The notes: generated by a model from the sequence alone, not told the origin. A DNA stretch of 64,000 nt from Reticulitermes speratus (GCA_021186555.1 JAJKFL010000007.1:29789177-29853176); one strand, 5' to 3'. Positions 32,082 to 43,934 are shown, counted from the first letter of the stretch. Translations and numbers: made by a program.

Positions 32082-32346
32082 GGCCGGGATAGCTCAGTCG
32101 CTACAGCCTTGAAGGACCGGGGATCGAATCCCTGTACGGGTGACATTTTCCGCACCCGTCCAGACCGGCCCTGGGGACCACCCAGCCTCCTATACAATGA
32201 GTACCGGGTCTCTTTCCCGGGAGTAAAGCGGCCGGGCAGTGAAAGTGGCCACTTATCTCCATGTAGTGCCGAAGTTAAGACTGAGCGGAGCTATACCACC
32301 GCTTCCCCTATATGTCTTCATGGTGTGAACAGAGATAACTTTACCT
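32082..32346 (+). mobile_element. SINE family A
   Basis: Head GGGCCGGGATAGCTCAGTCG lacks part of the usual anticodon region. Box B is GGGATCGAATCCCTGTACGG. The 3' end is followed by two copies of CCTAACGACCTAGGTACAGA, starting near 32353 and 32388. Confidence 0.85.
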
Positions 32347-32704
32347 TACACTGCCCTAACGACCTAGGTACAGAAACAGATACACTACCCTAACGACCTA
32401 GGTACAGAAACAGACATGTTTCGAGAGCACCGCGTCTATCCGCCATACTGAATACATTAGCTTTATCATTACATAAATATATACGTAACGGCTTGCAGAT
32501 TAAGGCATGGTATTGTGTCATCCATCCCAAGCACAAAACAGCGCGTGGCGCAGGACAGCGCAGGCGCAGAGCGAAGTTACTCTACACAGCACCTTGGAAT
32601 TACCGCTAATTGTGGGGCTTAATTGCCTTTACTCGTCGCACAGGTTTGTCTGAGACAGCCTTGGTTCCAGCATTGTGACTGCATGTGTTATGACATCCGT
32701 CATT

Positions 32705-32970
32705 TTTTTTTCTATGGCTCGACAGCCCTATATGGGCCTGGGCCTCCTCGTTTTCGTCGAGGTTTCACGATCACACACACTTTAGACACACCATACTCGG
32801 TAAGACTCCTCTGGACGAGTGATCAGCCCGACGCAGAGACCTCTACCTGACAACACACAACACTCACAAGAGACAGACATCCATGCCCCCGGTGGGATTC
32901 GAACCCACGATCCCAGCAAGCGAGCGGCCGCAGACCCACGCCTTAGACCGCACGGCCACTGGGATCGGCA
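32705..32970 (-). mobile_element. SINE family C with 12-bp target-site duplication
   Basis: The flanks ACATCCGTCATT at 32693-32704 and 32971-32982 are identical. The head on the - strand is GCCGATCCCAGTGGCCGTGC, with box B GGGTTCGAATCCCACCGG and an A tail (T run at 32704-32713). Confidence 0.93.
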
Positions 32971-32982
32971 ACATCCGTCATT

Positions 32983-33610
32983 AATAGACATAAAATCAGA
33001 ACAGAAATAACTCAAAATAGCACACGACACCCCCAAAACCCAAGACAGGAAGAAAAATTAAATATGTACGAGTATAGTCCTAAATTTTACAGAAATTAGC
33101 ATCATTCCTATCATATTTTTTTTTCATCTATCAGGCAAATATTTTCAGGCAGAATCAGAACGATATGGAAGAAAAGAAAGTATACTGCAGTTCACTGGTT
33201 ATTTAACACCGCTGCAACAAGTTATACTACCTGAAAATCCACAATCAACAGCTCCTTCTTCTACTTCAATCGAAGTGCGTTTACGCAGTATGAAATTTTA
33301 GGAATGGCGACTGACTTGTGCACAAAGATGTTATGTGAAATTTTTCCTCATTCAAAAATCGCAATGTGCGCAGTTAACGAGCAGAATTTGACAAAAACGT
33401 GAGATAATGCGGCTGGCTGTCTGCTGCTGGACCTTCACAGTGCACAGCCTCGTGACCAGTGTGGATGCATAGACAGAATACTTGCTTTTCCAGACAATAT
33501 AGGCTGCAATAAACCGCTATTTCACGTCTAAATATTAGAAATTATCATGACAACAGAAAACACACCGTTCCTGAAGCTACAAGCAAAGAACAGTGCCAGT
33601 CTGAAATGAA
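32983..33610. other. No feature seen
   Basis: AT-rich, unrecognised, leading up to satellite element 2. Confidence 0.4.
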
Positions 33611-34850
33611 CCCTCTAAAGCCCAATGTTATATATGTACCATCACGTTTAACATCACAAATTCTACATTCTGCCCACACAGTGTATTATGTGTTTTGTGT
33701 GGATCTCAAACAAACAGCGATTATTTCACTGTACAGCATTAACTGACTGGTTTGTATAACTGAGACGGAGTGTGTTTACTGCGCGGTACGGACTGTATTT
33801 ATGTGTTTTGTGTGGATCTCAGAACAAACAGCGATTATTTCACTGTACAGCATTAACTGATTGGTTTGTATAACTGAGACGGAGTGTGTTTACTGCGCGG
33901 TACGGACTGTATTTATGTGTTTTGTGTGGTCTCAGAATAAACAGCGATTATTTCACTGTACAGCATTAACTGACTGGTTTGTATAACTGAGACGGAGTGT
34001 GTTTACTGCGCGGTACGGACTGTATTTATGTGTTTTGTGTGGATCTCAGAACAAACAGCGATTATTTCACTGTACAGCATTAACTGACTGGTTTGTATAA
34101 CTGAGACGGAGTGTGTTTACTGCGCGGTACGGACTGCTATTTATGTGTTTTGTGTGGATCTCAGAACAAACAGCGATTATTTCACTGTACAGCATTAACT
34201 GACTGGTTTGTATAACTGAGACGGAGTGTGTTTACTGCGCGGTACGGACTGCATTTATGTGTTTTGTGTGGTCTCAGAACAAACAGCGATTATTTCACTG
34301 TACAGCATTAACTGACTGGTTTGTATAACTGAGACGGAGTGTGTTTACTGCGCGGTACGGACTGTATTTATGTGTTTTGTGTGGATCTCAGAACAAACAG
34401 CGATTATTTCACTGTACAGCATTAACTGATTTGGTTTGTATAACTGAGACGGAGTGTGTTTACTGCGCGGTACGGACTGTATTTATGTGTTTTGTGTTGA
34501 TCTCAGAAGCAAACAGCGATTATTTCACTGTACAGCATTAACTGATTGGTTTTTATAACCGAGACGGGTGCGTTTACTGCGCGGTACGACTGATATTTAT
34601 AAATTGGTTTTGTGGATCTTAGACCCACAGCCGCATTATTTCTCTGCTCGCATTACTCTTGTTCTATAATGAGAGGGATAGTGATATTAACTGTCGCTTC
34701 ACGACTGTACCTTGATGTTTATTTGTCGGATCTAAACAAACAGCGTGATTGCCTGTAACCAGATAACTATTGTTTTATATAACGAGACGGAAGGCGTTTA
34801 CTGCGCGGTACGAGCTGAATATTTATATAATTCGGGTTCATTTTAGTCTT
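33611..34850 (+). repeat. 114-bp satellite array 2 within a dispersed element
   Basis: Left end CCCTCTAAAGCCCAATG, then TATATATGTACC and TTCTACATTCTGCCCACAC, enters about eight 114-bp units. The last two units (34560-34830) are heavily diverged. The units match arrays 1 and 3. Single-base changes such as GTGTGGTCTC for GTGTGGATCTC mark some units. Confidence 0.92.
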
Positions 34851-34879
34851 TTATGTTCCCCACCCCATTTTCTTCTTCT

Positions 34880-34882
34880 CTT

Positions 34883-34914
<32 letters not shown>
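34880..34914 (+). repeat. (CT)n microsatellite
   Basis: A pure CT run of about 16 repeats. Confidence 0.95.
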
Positions 34915-34915
<1 letters not shown>

Positions 34916-37057
34916 GTCTTTATTGAGAATTTGGGATCAGCCTGCATAATTCCAACAGTCCACTTCCCATCATCCTGTTCTCTCAACCTGTCAATGCTTT
35001 ACCTTATTTCCAGGCTACATTTACCAGAGGGACGAGCGGGCATTGCCTGGGAACCTTCAAAAGAGTAAACTTTCTGTTTACCCCATGGAATAATAAAATA
35101 ATAATAATAATATGATGATGATGACGACGCAGTAAGCAGTAATACTTAATACATGCCGTATAGTCAGAAATACTTCGGCAGAACAGCGAATAAGAAATGC
35201 TTGGTCAGTGAGACCGTAATGCTCTTTTGGAACCAGCTAAACTGCTCTGAATTCAGGGAAAACATAATAATAATAATAATAATAATAAAATAATAATATA
35301 TGTAGTGCCTCTAACTACACCTCCCCACTGCTTCTTCTCTTTTCTTTCTTAGTCTTCATTGGTAGAATACTACTAACAAAGACTCAGACAAGTATCATTA
35401 TACAAATGCTCCATTCTCATCTTCATCTACATGCTACTCTTATCAGAAGGACAAACGAGCGAAGGCTGGGAGCATTGAACAGAAAAGTACTTAGTCTTTA
35501 TGTGCTGAAGCATTACAGAATATGACACGTATCTGAGTCGTTCAGCGGACAGCGTGTCTTGCCTTCCTTTATTTCTACACTTTCACAGTGTAAGAACTCC
35601 ACAGATCAATCACCAATATGTTAAACTAACATGATAATGCTTTCCTTTACACCGACGTTTTCCAACACTGTAAGCGCTTGAAGCAAATGAACCATGTTGT
35701 GATAAGCATGGAAATCTTGATTTCAGACTTCCGCCACGATGTAGATGAGATCTGCGCTCTTCTAGGACATTACGCGGCGTCGTGTGGTAGTTGTTTACCG
35801 ACGTTTCGGGACAACGTATCGGTCCCATCTTCACGGGTCAAGAGTCCGAGTAGGAAAGAAAGAAAGCCAGCAACCTATAACGTAGATTCTACATGGGAAG
35901 GTGCGCGCGGGGTAGCAATTACCACACGATGCCGCGTAATATCCCAGAAGAGCGCAGATCTCAAGCACGGAAACGCTTATGTAGTGGGGCAGTCTATAAC
36001 CGATTATATTGCCCCTTTCGAGGGAGGATGGAAGTAGTTAGTTGTAGTGGGAGTTTTACAGCGCCGGCACTCCATATCAAAGACAGCTTAGGATATTGGG
36101 GGTCGGGGGGATTCAGAAAAGGGCAGTAAAACAAGCCATCTTACTAGCCGTGGGAACGCTATGCACAAAACACTTGGAGTTAGAAGAGAATTCCAACGGG
36201 TGTGCTCCAACCGCTCGCTGTCAGCAGGCAGACAGAGACCTTAAAGATACGAGCCTGTTGTAAATGGTGAACGAAGAATATTGTGGTTCAATTTGGTCAA
36301 ATATATCAGCTTACAAATCACCTGATTAATTTTCTGACTTGGTTGCTTCGGTGTGTTAGATTTGTTGTTAGTTTGATAAAAATTAACAGTTGTACGTCCA
36401 TCGCCCAACACCCCTTCCACGTCATATTCCCTGAGATAAGCCTTGCTCTCCACTGTACAAGCTAGCAGCTGATCATCTTACCTTCATATCGAGACGTTAA
36501 CACAATAAAAATAGAAACCTACTGATTGCGCGGAAAAGGTAAGAAGTAAGGATCAGTTAAAAGTCCAAGTTCGAATCCGGGAGTTGTCATCCTAAGAAGT
36601 AGCTTAATTTGGTTGACTATCTACATCATTCAGTTTTATTAATTAGAAACACATGGAGAATGATGGTATGAAAATGTGACGTTGTAGCTGGATACCTACT
36701 CACAAAATTCGAAACTCACAGTCTCCTGGTTGAAATTTATAAACACAAATGAATCTTCGAAACATTCATTAATCAAACTGCCGTTCACTATGACATACAG
36801 ACCGACAAATCCGACAGTAGCCGTTACGAGTTATTTCCTAAAATATTTGTTACGCAGCGCTAAAATCTGTTTCGTCTTTTACAGGATTAAATCACTGACT
36901 ATGTTTACCGTCGGATGTTAATGTTTAGCTCTGTGGTACCGGATGCCTGGGGGACAGAGATGACATCATTGTTTTAGAAAAAAAAGTCGTTTGAGGGGGG
37001 GGGGGGGGGGGTGGAAAAAAATTAGGTCCGAGCAAATCCCATACAACTTTTGTGTGT
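34915..37057. other. Mixed fragments, no gene
   Basis: Holds AAT-rich microsatellites near 35098 and 35266-35290, a family-D-like 3' fragment near 35400-35490 (CATCTACATGCTACTCTTAT), a hairpin-type repeat at about 35750-35850 (- strand GAAGATGGGACC and GTCCCGAAACGTCGG), and a G run near 36995. Open frames are unconvincing. Confidence 0.5.
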
Positions 37058-37282
37058 TACCGGCTTAAATTTCATACAATTAAATCACAATGGCCATGTC
37101 TATTGGCGTACTAAAAAGTGTTACAATTATCTTACCGCCTTAAATTTCATACAATTAAATCACAATGGCCATGTCTATTGGCATACTAGAAAGTGTTACA
37201 ATTATCTTACCGCCTTAAATTTCATACAATTAAATCACAATGGCCATGTCTATTGGCATACTAAAAAGTGTTACAATTATCT
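37058..37282 (+). repeat. 75-bp tandem repeat, three copies
   Basis: Units begin at 37058, 37133 and 37208 with TACCGCCTTAAATTTCATAC. Because 75 is a multiple of three, the frame stays open, but I see no protein family in it. Confidence 0.9.
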
Positions 37283-37406
37283 CTTCTAAGCAATACCGAA
37301 GTTTAAAAAAAAACACTCACACAAACCCAAAGCCCACACCTATTTATTATTCCTTTCAGCCCCTAAAAAAACTGTTCCACACGCATTAAGAATTAAAATG
37401 TTGATT

Positions 37407-37479
37407 TATCCCTTGTGGGAGTCGAACCCACGACCTTTGGATTAGAAGTCCAACGCGCTATCCTCTGCGCCAAAGGGAC
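37407..37479 (-). tRNA. tRNA-Arg (anticodon TCT)
   Basis: A complete 73-nt cloverleaf on the - strand. The acceptor stem is GTCCCTT with AAGGGAT, discriminator A. The D stem is GCGC/GCGC, and the anticodon stem TTGGA/TCCAA encloses loop CTTCTAA with anticodon TCT. The T arm is GTGGG-TTCGACT-CCCAC. Box A and box B are intact, there is no intron, and a TTTT terminator follows within 12 bases (AAAA at 37395-37398 on the + strand). This is a true tRNA by structure, unlike the SINE heads in the window. Confidence 0.93.
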
Positions 37480-38470
37480 CACACACCCTCGGACATCCCC
37501 GTGCACCTGAACACTACTGTGCAATAAGTTGCTAGGCGGATCGCGTTACACGAGGAAGGGAAAGACTTTCGTGTGCATTGAATTTGCCACATTCCTGATT
37601 TTCATAAGCCATAAATGCCCATAAATTTTCTTTAACTTCTTCCTTGTTTATTTTGGCCACAGATTTCCTTCTCCCTTCACTGCTTAAGAACTTCCTCATT
37701 TAAATGTTTATGATTCTCCTTATTCTTACTGTACTCTTCTTCTTCTCGTCCTCCTCTTCCTCCTCCACTTCTTCTTTTCCACCTCTTCTTTCTGCCTTCT
37801 TTATTCTTCCGTTCATTATTTTTCGTATTATCCGTCTTCTTCATAACTGCCTTTCTTGTTCTCACTCTTCGAATTCCCCTCCATACCCCTCTTCATCTTG
37901 GTGTTCTCTCATAACTGTACATCACTTCCTTCCTTACTCTATCAATTCTCTCCAGTTCGTACCCCCTTCTCCTACACGTTCCCTGCAGATAGCACGACTG
38001 TTCGTGTCCAGGAGGCTCCACGCTCATTTTTCGCCGTCGAGAGAAGTTATGTTGAGGTTTTCATGGTTGTCCTCAGTTCCTACAGTACCTCAAATAGATG
38101 ACAGCGTCACAGCATATTCTCTGATTATTAGTTTCCTGCTGTGGATCGTAATTCAGGGACAAACCTACTTTATACGCATATATCACCAGAAAACACCGTA
38201 ACCTGACGGTGCATGAACACAGGACAGGCAGTTCGACGGGATTGCATTGAGGCACCTACTACGAGCTGGACGACCAGAACACGGTTCCAGGCAGACGCAT
38301 GATAGTTTTGAGTTCAGGAATATGTGGAGATTACCTCCATGGTATATACACTTACACGACGCGGTACTCACGCAGACAGACTACCTTCAAACACCATTAA
38401 CACTTCGGCTTGCTTTTTGGAAGGTTCCCAGGCTTCGCCCGTTTGTCCTGCTGGTACGAGCAACATGTAG

Positions 38471-38641
38471 ATCATGGGTCTCCAACCCGCGGCCACATTT
38501 GTAAATTATGTATATAATACTATAAAAATTATAATACTTTACGCGGTCAGGTACACCACATATTGTTATTTTATCACGTGCGGCCCGCGAAACAGCCCAC
38601 AATAACAGATGTGGCCCTTTGCCATAAAAAAGTTGGACACT
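38471..38641. mobile_element. hAT-like relic (CCAACCCGCGGCC type)
   Basis: GGTCTCCAACCCGCGGCC at the left and, in reverse complement, GTCCAACTTTTTTATGGC at the right resemble the ends of the larger element at 62583-63036. A duplication is unclear. Confidence 0.65.
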
Positions 38642-38661
38642 AATGTTATAGGCCTAGGTGA

Positions 38662-38795
38662 AGATGAGTATGGAGCAATGGTGGAGTGATACTGACAAAG
38701 AAAACCCGAAGTACTTGGAGAAAAACCTGTCTCATTGCCACTTTGCTCCCCCACAGGTCTCATGCGGACTGACCAGGGATTGAACCCGGGTCTAA
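38662..38795 (-). mobile_element. SINE family D
   Basis: The - strand carries a head remnant AGACCCGGGTTCAATCCC, the landmark AAAGTGGCAATGAGACAGG and a TCCATACTCATCTTC end. It abuts satellite element 3. Confidence 0.75.
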
Positions 38796-38811
38796 CCTGA
38801 ATTATATTTAC

Positions 38812-39742
38812 ATATTCAGTTCCTTCCGCGCAGTAAACACTCCCCTATCGGTTATGAAAACCAATCAGTTAATGCTGTACAGAGAAATAATCGCTGTTTG
38901 TTCTGAGATCCACACAAAACACATAAATACACTGTGTGGGCAGAACGTAGAATTGTTGAATGTTAAACGTATTGATATATAAAGATCCAGTCCGTACCGC
39001 GCAGTAAACACACTCCGTCTCAGTTACACAAACCAGTCAGTTAATGTTGTACAGTGAAATAATCGCTGTTTGTTCTGAGATCCACACAAAACACATAAAT
39101 ACAGTCCGTACCGCGCAGTAAACACACTCCGTCTCAGTTATACAAACCAGTCAGTTAATGCTGTACAGTGAAATAATCGCTGTTTGTTCTGAGATCCACA
39201 CAAAACACATAAATACAGTCCGTACCGCGCAGTAAACACACTCCGTCTCAGTTACACAAACCAGTCAGTTAATGCTGTACAGTGAAATAATCGCTGTTTG
39301 TTCTGAGATCCACACAAAACACATAAATACAGTCCGTACCGCGCAGTAAACACACTCCGTCTCAGTTATACAAACCAGTCAGTTAATGTTGTACAGTGAA
39401 ATAATCGCTGTTTGTTCTGAGATCCACACAAAACACATAAATACAGTTCGTACCGCGCAGTAAACACACTCCGTCTCAGTTATACAAACCAGTCAGTTAA
39501 TGCTGTACAGTGAAATAATCGTTGTTTGTTCTGAGATCCACACAAAACACATAAATACAGTCCGTACCGCGCAGTAAACACACTCCGTCTCAGTTACACA
39601 AACCAGTCAGTTAATGCTGTACAGTGAAATAATCGCTGTTTGTTCTGAGATCCATACAAAACACATAAACTGTGTAGGCAGAACGCAGAATTGTTGAATG
39701 TTAAACCTGGCGGTACATATAGTAACCACTGGGCTTCAAAAC
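38812..39742 (-). repeat. 114-bp satellite array 3, two elements head to tail
   Basis: Read on the - strand, the left end GCCCAGTGGTTACTATATG near 39742 leads into six units at 114-bp spacing down to about 38997. A second left-end block (TTCTACGTTCTGCCCACAC) lies at about 38935-38955, followed by one diverged unit and right end TATAATTCAGG. A multi-unit and a single-unit element are therefore fused. Confidence 0.9.
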
Positions 39743-40140
39743 TTGACGATAACATGGCAACAGCATGAAATATTTTGGTGTAATGACGACAACTACCGAA
39801 TCTTTGTTGTTTTGTGTAATAAAATATTTCACAGACTTAGAACCGTACAAACAGTTTTAAAACCTGCTTATCTAATCCTCTGGGACCTTAGGAGCCACGG
39901 CGCTAATGACCCACGTTTTTGACGCATGTTTTTATATAATTCTTATGTAATAAACACAAGCCTTTCAAGGATTCCCACATCTTCATATAACATTGCCGGA
40001 CACCTTGATATCTCCTTTAATGCTTCAGTTACATTCAAACGTCGCAATGCTACAAATTGAATACCCTACGCCTCCAGATGTGTTACTGCAGTGACACAGA
40101 TATTGGACATTTTCCTTCGTGTCGTTTCGGTTAAAGAAGC

Positions 40141-40182
40141 ACAACGTTTCGGTAGCTATCTCTACTTCCGTCATCAGGTACA
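40141..40182 (-). other. Hairpin unit, CTGATGA variant
   Basis: The - strand reads ACCTGATGACGGAAG, a stem ending TAGCTACC, then GAAACGTTGT. It resembles the 127-bp unit head but with a different stem. No complete unit follows. Confidence 0.55.
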
Positions 40183-40207
40183 AGCATGAGTCCAATTCTG
40201 TTGGGGA

Positions 40208-40410
40208 CAGAAGATGGAGCCAGGCCGGTTAATCACAGGCCTCTCACCGCGGAGGCTCGGGTTTAATCCCAAGGCAGTCCATATGGGATTTATGGTAGAC
40301 AAAGTGGCACTGCAACAGGGTTTTCTCCCCGCACTTCTCTTTTCTCCTGTCACCATCATTCCAACAATTCTCTATACTCATTCCTTCACATATCACCTAA
40401 AGCTATGTAA
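40208..40410 (+). mobile_element. SINE family D
   Basis: GGCCTCTCACCGCGGAGGC, TATGGTAGACAAAGTGGCAC and TCTCTATACTCATTCC mark a nearly full-length D copy with a slightly damaged box A. Confidence 0.8.
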
Positions 40411-40761
40411 TATTAACAATTGACAGCGTCATTAAATGACACACACTTAGACAGAGACAAAACCCTGACCGGAGCGTAATGCCCGCAAGCACAAATATCG
40501 TAAAGTTATACGCAGACGATATCAGTAGCTGGAATGTTTAGTAACACACAACTGACACAAGACTACATACCTACATACCGATCGCAATGTTATAGCACTA
40601 TGCAAAGAGCTGATTTCAGTCACTCAGCTTGAACTCTCCCGCTAGCGGTGCTAGAGGGGTGTTGGGCTAGTTGTATACAAGCAGTTATAGAGCGCAGATC
40701 TTCTGTGTTGCCATCTATTAAGCGAACAAAAACACAGTTTTCATGGAATATTCGTATTATA

Positions 40762-41716
40762 CTAGGTGCGCCCAGAAAGTAATGCAACGCATTTTTTTTC
40801 TCGGCCCAATTTTGTTGGATAAAAATGATATTTTGCGTGCTGTATCTTTAAAATGTCCCGCGTTTATGCACATAGGCGCAATGTTTCCCGCTGGATAGCA
40901 GCGCAGTAGTGAGCTTTCAAAATGGGGTCTGCAAGTGACGTGCGTTCTAAACAGAGAGCAGTAATTGAGTTTCTTTTGGCAGAAAACGAAACGAGTGAAT
41001 CAATTCACAGGCGCTTAAGAAAGGTCTATGGAGACATGGCAGTGGATAAAAGCACCGTCAGCCGTTGGGCGAAGCGATTGGCGTTATCAGGACAAGGACG
41101 GGGCACACTGTCTGATCTCCCGCGCTCGGGCCGCCCATCAACAGCTGTGACGCCTGCAACAGTGCAACGAGCCGACAGTCTTATTCGAGACGATCGGAGA
41201 ATCACAACCAGGGAACTCGGACGTCTATGTGGAAACACTGAAGAAGCTGAAGAAGCGTTTCCGGAGAGTTCGTTCCCATAAAGATGCGACAAAAGTGCTT
41301 CTTCAACACGACAATGCGAGGCCACACACAAGTCTGCGTACCCGAGAGGCCATCACAAAACTTCAGTGGACTGTCCTGCCTCATCCACCGTACAGCCCGG
41401 ATCTGGCTCCTTCCGACTACCATCTTTTCGGTCTCTTGAAAGGTGCAATCCGCGGAAAGAGGGTTGAGGACGACGAGGAAGTCATTGCTGAAGTAAAGAG
41501 GTGGTTGCGACAGAGACCTGCAGAGTGGTACCGCGAAGGCATACAGGCTCTCGCATCTCGGTGGCGTAAGGCCAAAGATTTAGAAGGAGACTATGTTGAA
41601 AAATAGGTTTAGGTAGCCAAAGATTCATGTAATGATGTGACATATTTGAAGTTTTAATAAAATCAATTGTGAATGAGAAAAAAAAATGTGTTGCATTACT
41701 TTCTGGGCGCACCTAG
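40762..41716 (+). mobile_element. Internally deleted mariner element
   Basis: Inverted ends CTAGGTGCGCCCAGAAAGTA match perfectly and continue as ATGCAACGCATTTTTT against ATGCAACACATTTTTT. TA at 40760-40761 and 41717-41718 is the expected duplication. At 955 bp the element is about 300 bp shorter than an autonomous mariner, which matches the internal deletion in the transposase. Confidence 0.95.
40922..41606 (+). pseudogene. Mariner transposase, deleted in the middle
   Basis: The N-terminal part (40922 to about 41226) has the paired helix-turn-helix of mariner transposases, including AVDKSTVSRWAKRL and the linker DLPRSGRPST. The frame then shifts, and from about 41227 the C-terminal part reads YVETLKKLKKRFRRVRSHK, then HDNARPHT and PYSPDLAPSDYHLFG. 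Those give the second and third catalytic aspartates, with 34 residues between them (DD34D). The segment with the first catalytic aspartate is missing, so the product cannot catalyse transposition. In families with intact copies such a relic could still be mobilised through its terminal repeats. Confidence 0.93.
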
Positions 41717-41718
41717 TA

Positions 41719-42265
41719 CTATGGCAGTGAGATGGTAAACTGTATAGTTATCTGCAGTCAAGGACGTAAAACGGCGTACAATGTACGCAAGCGATGTTAG
41801 GAGAGGCAATACATGGAACAAAAATGGTGTACTGTGGTCAGATCACAAACCCATGTTGGTAGAAAAAGAACCGACACTGCTGAGGGAACATTTGTTCCCT
41901 CCAGTCCCTTGTGCTACGACCTCTCGTACGCCGGGCTTTAAGCAAGCTGCCCGCGCAAATTGGTGCCATAAGACTGCGATCGGACTCTACAATGCGGGAG
42001 TTTAAAGGCTTCTAACAAACGCATTTTTAGGTAAGAAGCACAAGTCGTTCCAGCATTCCTACTGCATGACTTTTCAGTCGTACGTATCACAAATAATAAT
42101 AATAATAATAATTATTATTATTATTACTGTTTTATTTTATTTTTTAATATAACTTATTACGCCAGCACACGTTATGTACGCGTTAAGTATGTCGAATATA
42201 ACCACAAAATTTCCCATCGTCACCACGGTAACAACAGCTGACTTACAAACAACATTTCATGTATA
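41719..42265. other. Unrecognised, with (AAT)n
   Basis: An AAT/ATT microsatellite lies at about 42092-42125. No gene seen. Confidence 0.5.
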
Positions 42266-42267
42266 AG

Positions 42268-42556
42268 CCGGGATAGCGTAGTCGGCATGATAGCTACGCT
42301 ACAGGTTGGAAGATCCGGGGTTCGAATCTGCATAGGAGAATAATATTTTTCTCTTCTCCAAATCCTCCAGACCGAGTCTGGAGCCAACCCAGCCTCAAAT
42401 TCAAAGGGTACCATGGGTTATTTCCCCGGGAATAAAGCGGCTGGGGCGTGAAGTTAACCATTAACTTCCATCTTGTGCTGAGGCTAAGAATTGGTATAGC
42501 TATACCTCTCCTCCATCCATATACGAGTATGCCTACACGGCGTCAACAGGAACAAT
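42268..42556 (+). mobile_element. SINE family A, diverged
   Basis: Head AGCCGGGATAGCGTAGTCGG, box B CCGGGGTTCGAATCTGC, TTCCCCGGGAATAAAGCGG and the tail near GTCAACAGGAACAATAG. Confidence 0.82.
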
Positions 42557-42669
42557 AGACATGCAGCAGACATACATTTATGATCTATTTCGGTACTAAA
42601 TATGACATAACTGATTACACCGTTTCATTGGTTACCACCACAAAACCGAAAACTACATACAATCTCCAT

Positions 42670-42930
42670 GGCACGCGGTGGCGCAGTTGGTTGAGGCACT
42701 GCGCTACAAACCGGAACGTCGCGGGTTCGATTCACGATGGTGTCACTGGAATTTTTTATTGGCATAATCGTTCCGGTCGCACTGTGGCCCTGGGGTCGAC
42801 TCAATCGAATGAGTACCAGGAATCTTTCCTGGGGGTAAAGGCGGCCGGTGTGTAGGGCTGACAACCTTGCCACCTTCATGTACCGATTGTCTAAAAAATC
42901 TGGGAGCCTCCACCTCCTGGATCCCTTTAC
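42670..42930 (+). mobile_element. SINE family B
   Basis: Head GGCACGCGGTGGCGCAGTTG, box B GCGGGTTCGATTCACGATGG, body GGGGGTAAAGGCGGCCGG, and a truncated tail after CACCTCCTGGATCCC. Confidence 0.9.
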
Positions 42931-43249
42931 ATTTTTACATAGAATCTCCTTATGGTCACATCTTTTTTTTAAATTCCATAAAACTACTACCCCAATTACA
43001 GTTGCACATTCTTCTAAGTTCTGTTACCAAAAGTCAGTTCAGAGCTCTAAAGTAAAAATACGTTAACGCAGCAATCGCCTCAAATGTTCGCGAGTCAGCC
43101 ATGTTGTCATTAGTGACAGCAGGGAATTAAACAATACGACGCTAGGATATCATCGAATGGCACAACTTTCATACCAAGTTTCGTGAAAATCTGTACTCTG
43201 GTTAGAATGTTGAAATTTGCTTCCTACAGAGGAGAGCAGGCTCTTTCAT

Positions 43250-43392
43250 TCATTCATTCTGTAGTCTGTCTTACGACAAGTCCTTGCCCTCTTCATTCTG
43301 TAGTCTGTCTTACGACAGGTCCGTAGCTTCTTCCAAAGCGAGTTCTCCACAGGGTGCGATCTAGTGCTTCCTCTTTCAATTTCTTTATAGAA
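43250..43392 (-). mobile_element. LINE 3' end with two 39-bp units
   Basis: The - strand holds the end of the second LINE family (GATCGCACCCTGTGGAGAAC, then CTACGGACCTGTCGTAAGAC), followed by one further unit GAGGGCAAGGACTTGTCGTA. It shows the expansion process of the 21.5-23.3 kb array at copy number two. Confidence 0.85.
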
Positions 43393-43795
43393 GCAAAATA
43401 AAGTAATTATAATAATGATAATAATATCTGTGGTGCTAGAGAAAATGTAATAGGAAACTAGGCTTTATGAGTCCTGTTCGGACATTCTTGTCACACTTTT
43501 ACAAGGAAATGTAGGCTAAAAATGTAAACATTATGTTTCCTCAAGGCTTGTTATCTGGCCTGCGAAAGTTCCCGAAACAAGAGGAAAATAAAGAATCTGT
43601 TTCGGAAACCGGAAATTTAGGTTTCGCTGTAACTGCCGTTTTTCGCACTACTGACTGTAATAAACAAAACTAAGCATTTAATCAGCCGTTCAAGCAGCTT
43701 ACGGCTTTAACGCAGCCGAACGCTTAATCGCTCTTATCGACAAAGTTCGTAATTGGCATACATTATAGACAAATTGGTAACTTTTAAATAACGTG

Positions 43796-43880
43796 CAGGT
43801 AAAATGGTCTCTGTGCGCGCTATGAAGCCATATGAGGGGATGGTAACCTTCACGCCACGAACACTTTATCCTTAGAGGAA
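43796..43880 (-). mobile_element. SINE family A fragment
   Basis: Short 3' portion on the - strand, with CATATGGCTTCATAGCGCG and CAGAGACCATTTTACC. Confidence 0.55.
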
Positions 43881-43934
43881 AGTGGGACTGCGTTCGTTGT
43901 GAGTTACACACACACTTTTTACATAACATTTAAA

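Noticed and set aside
32082-32393. Protein frame starting MGRDSSVATALKDRGSNPC
   Set aside because: It is a translated SINE-A. The same type of frame recurs in every copy.
36985-37010. G run as a possible quadruplex regulator
   Set aside because: A single homopolymer G run, likely of uncertain length in the assembly. Similar C/G runs at 1027, 14827, 25318, 27385 and 55670 lie mostly in or next to repeats.
37050-37289. Small repeat protein of three 25-residue units
   Set aside because: A 75-bp tandem repeat is open because its length is a multiple of three. No homologous family is known to me and there is no expression context.
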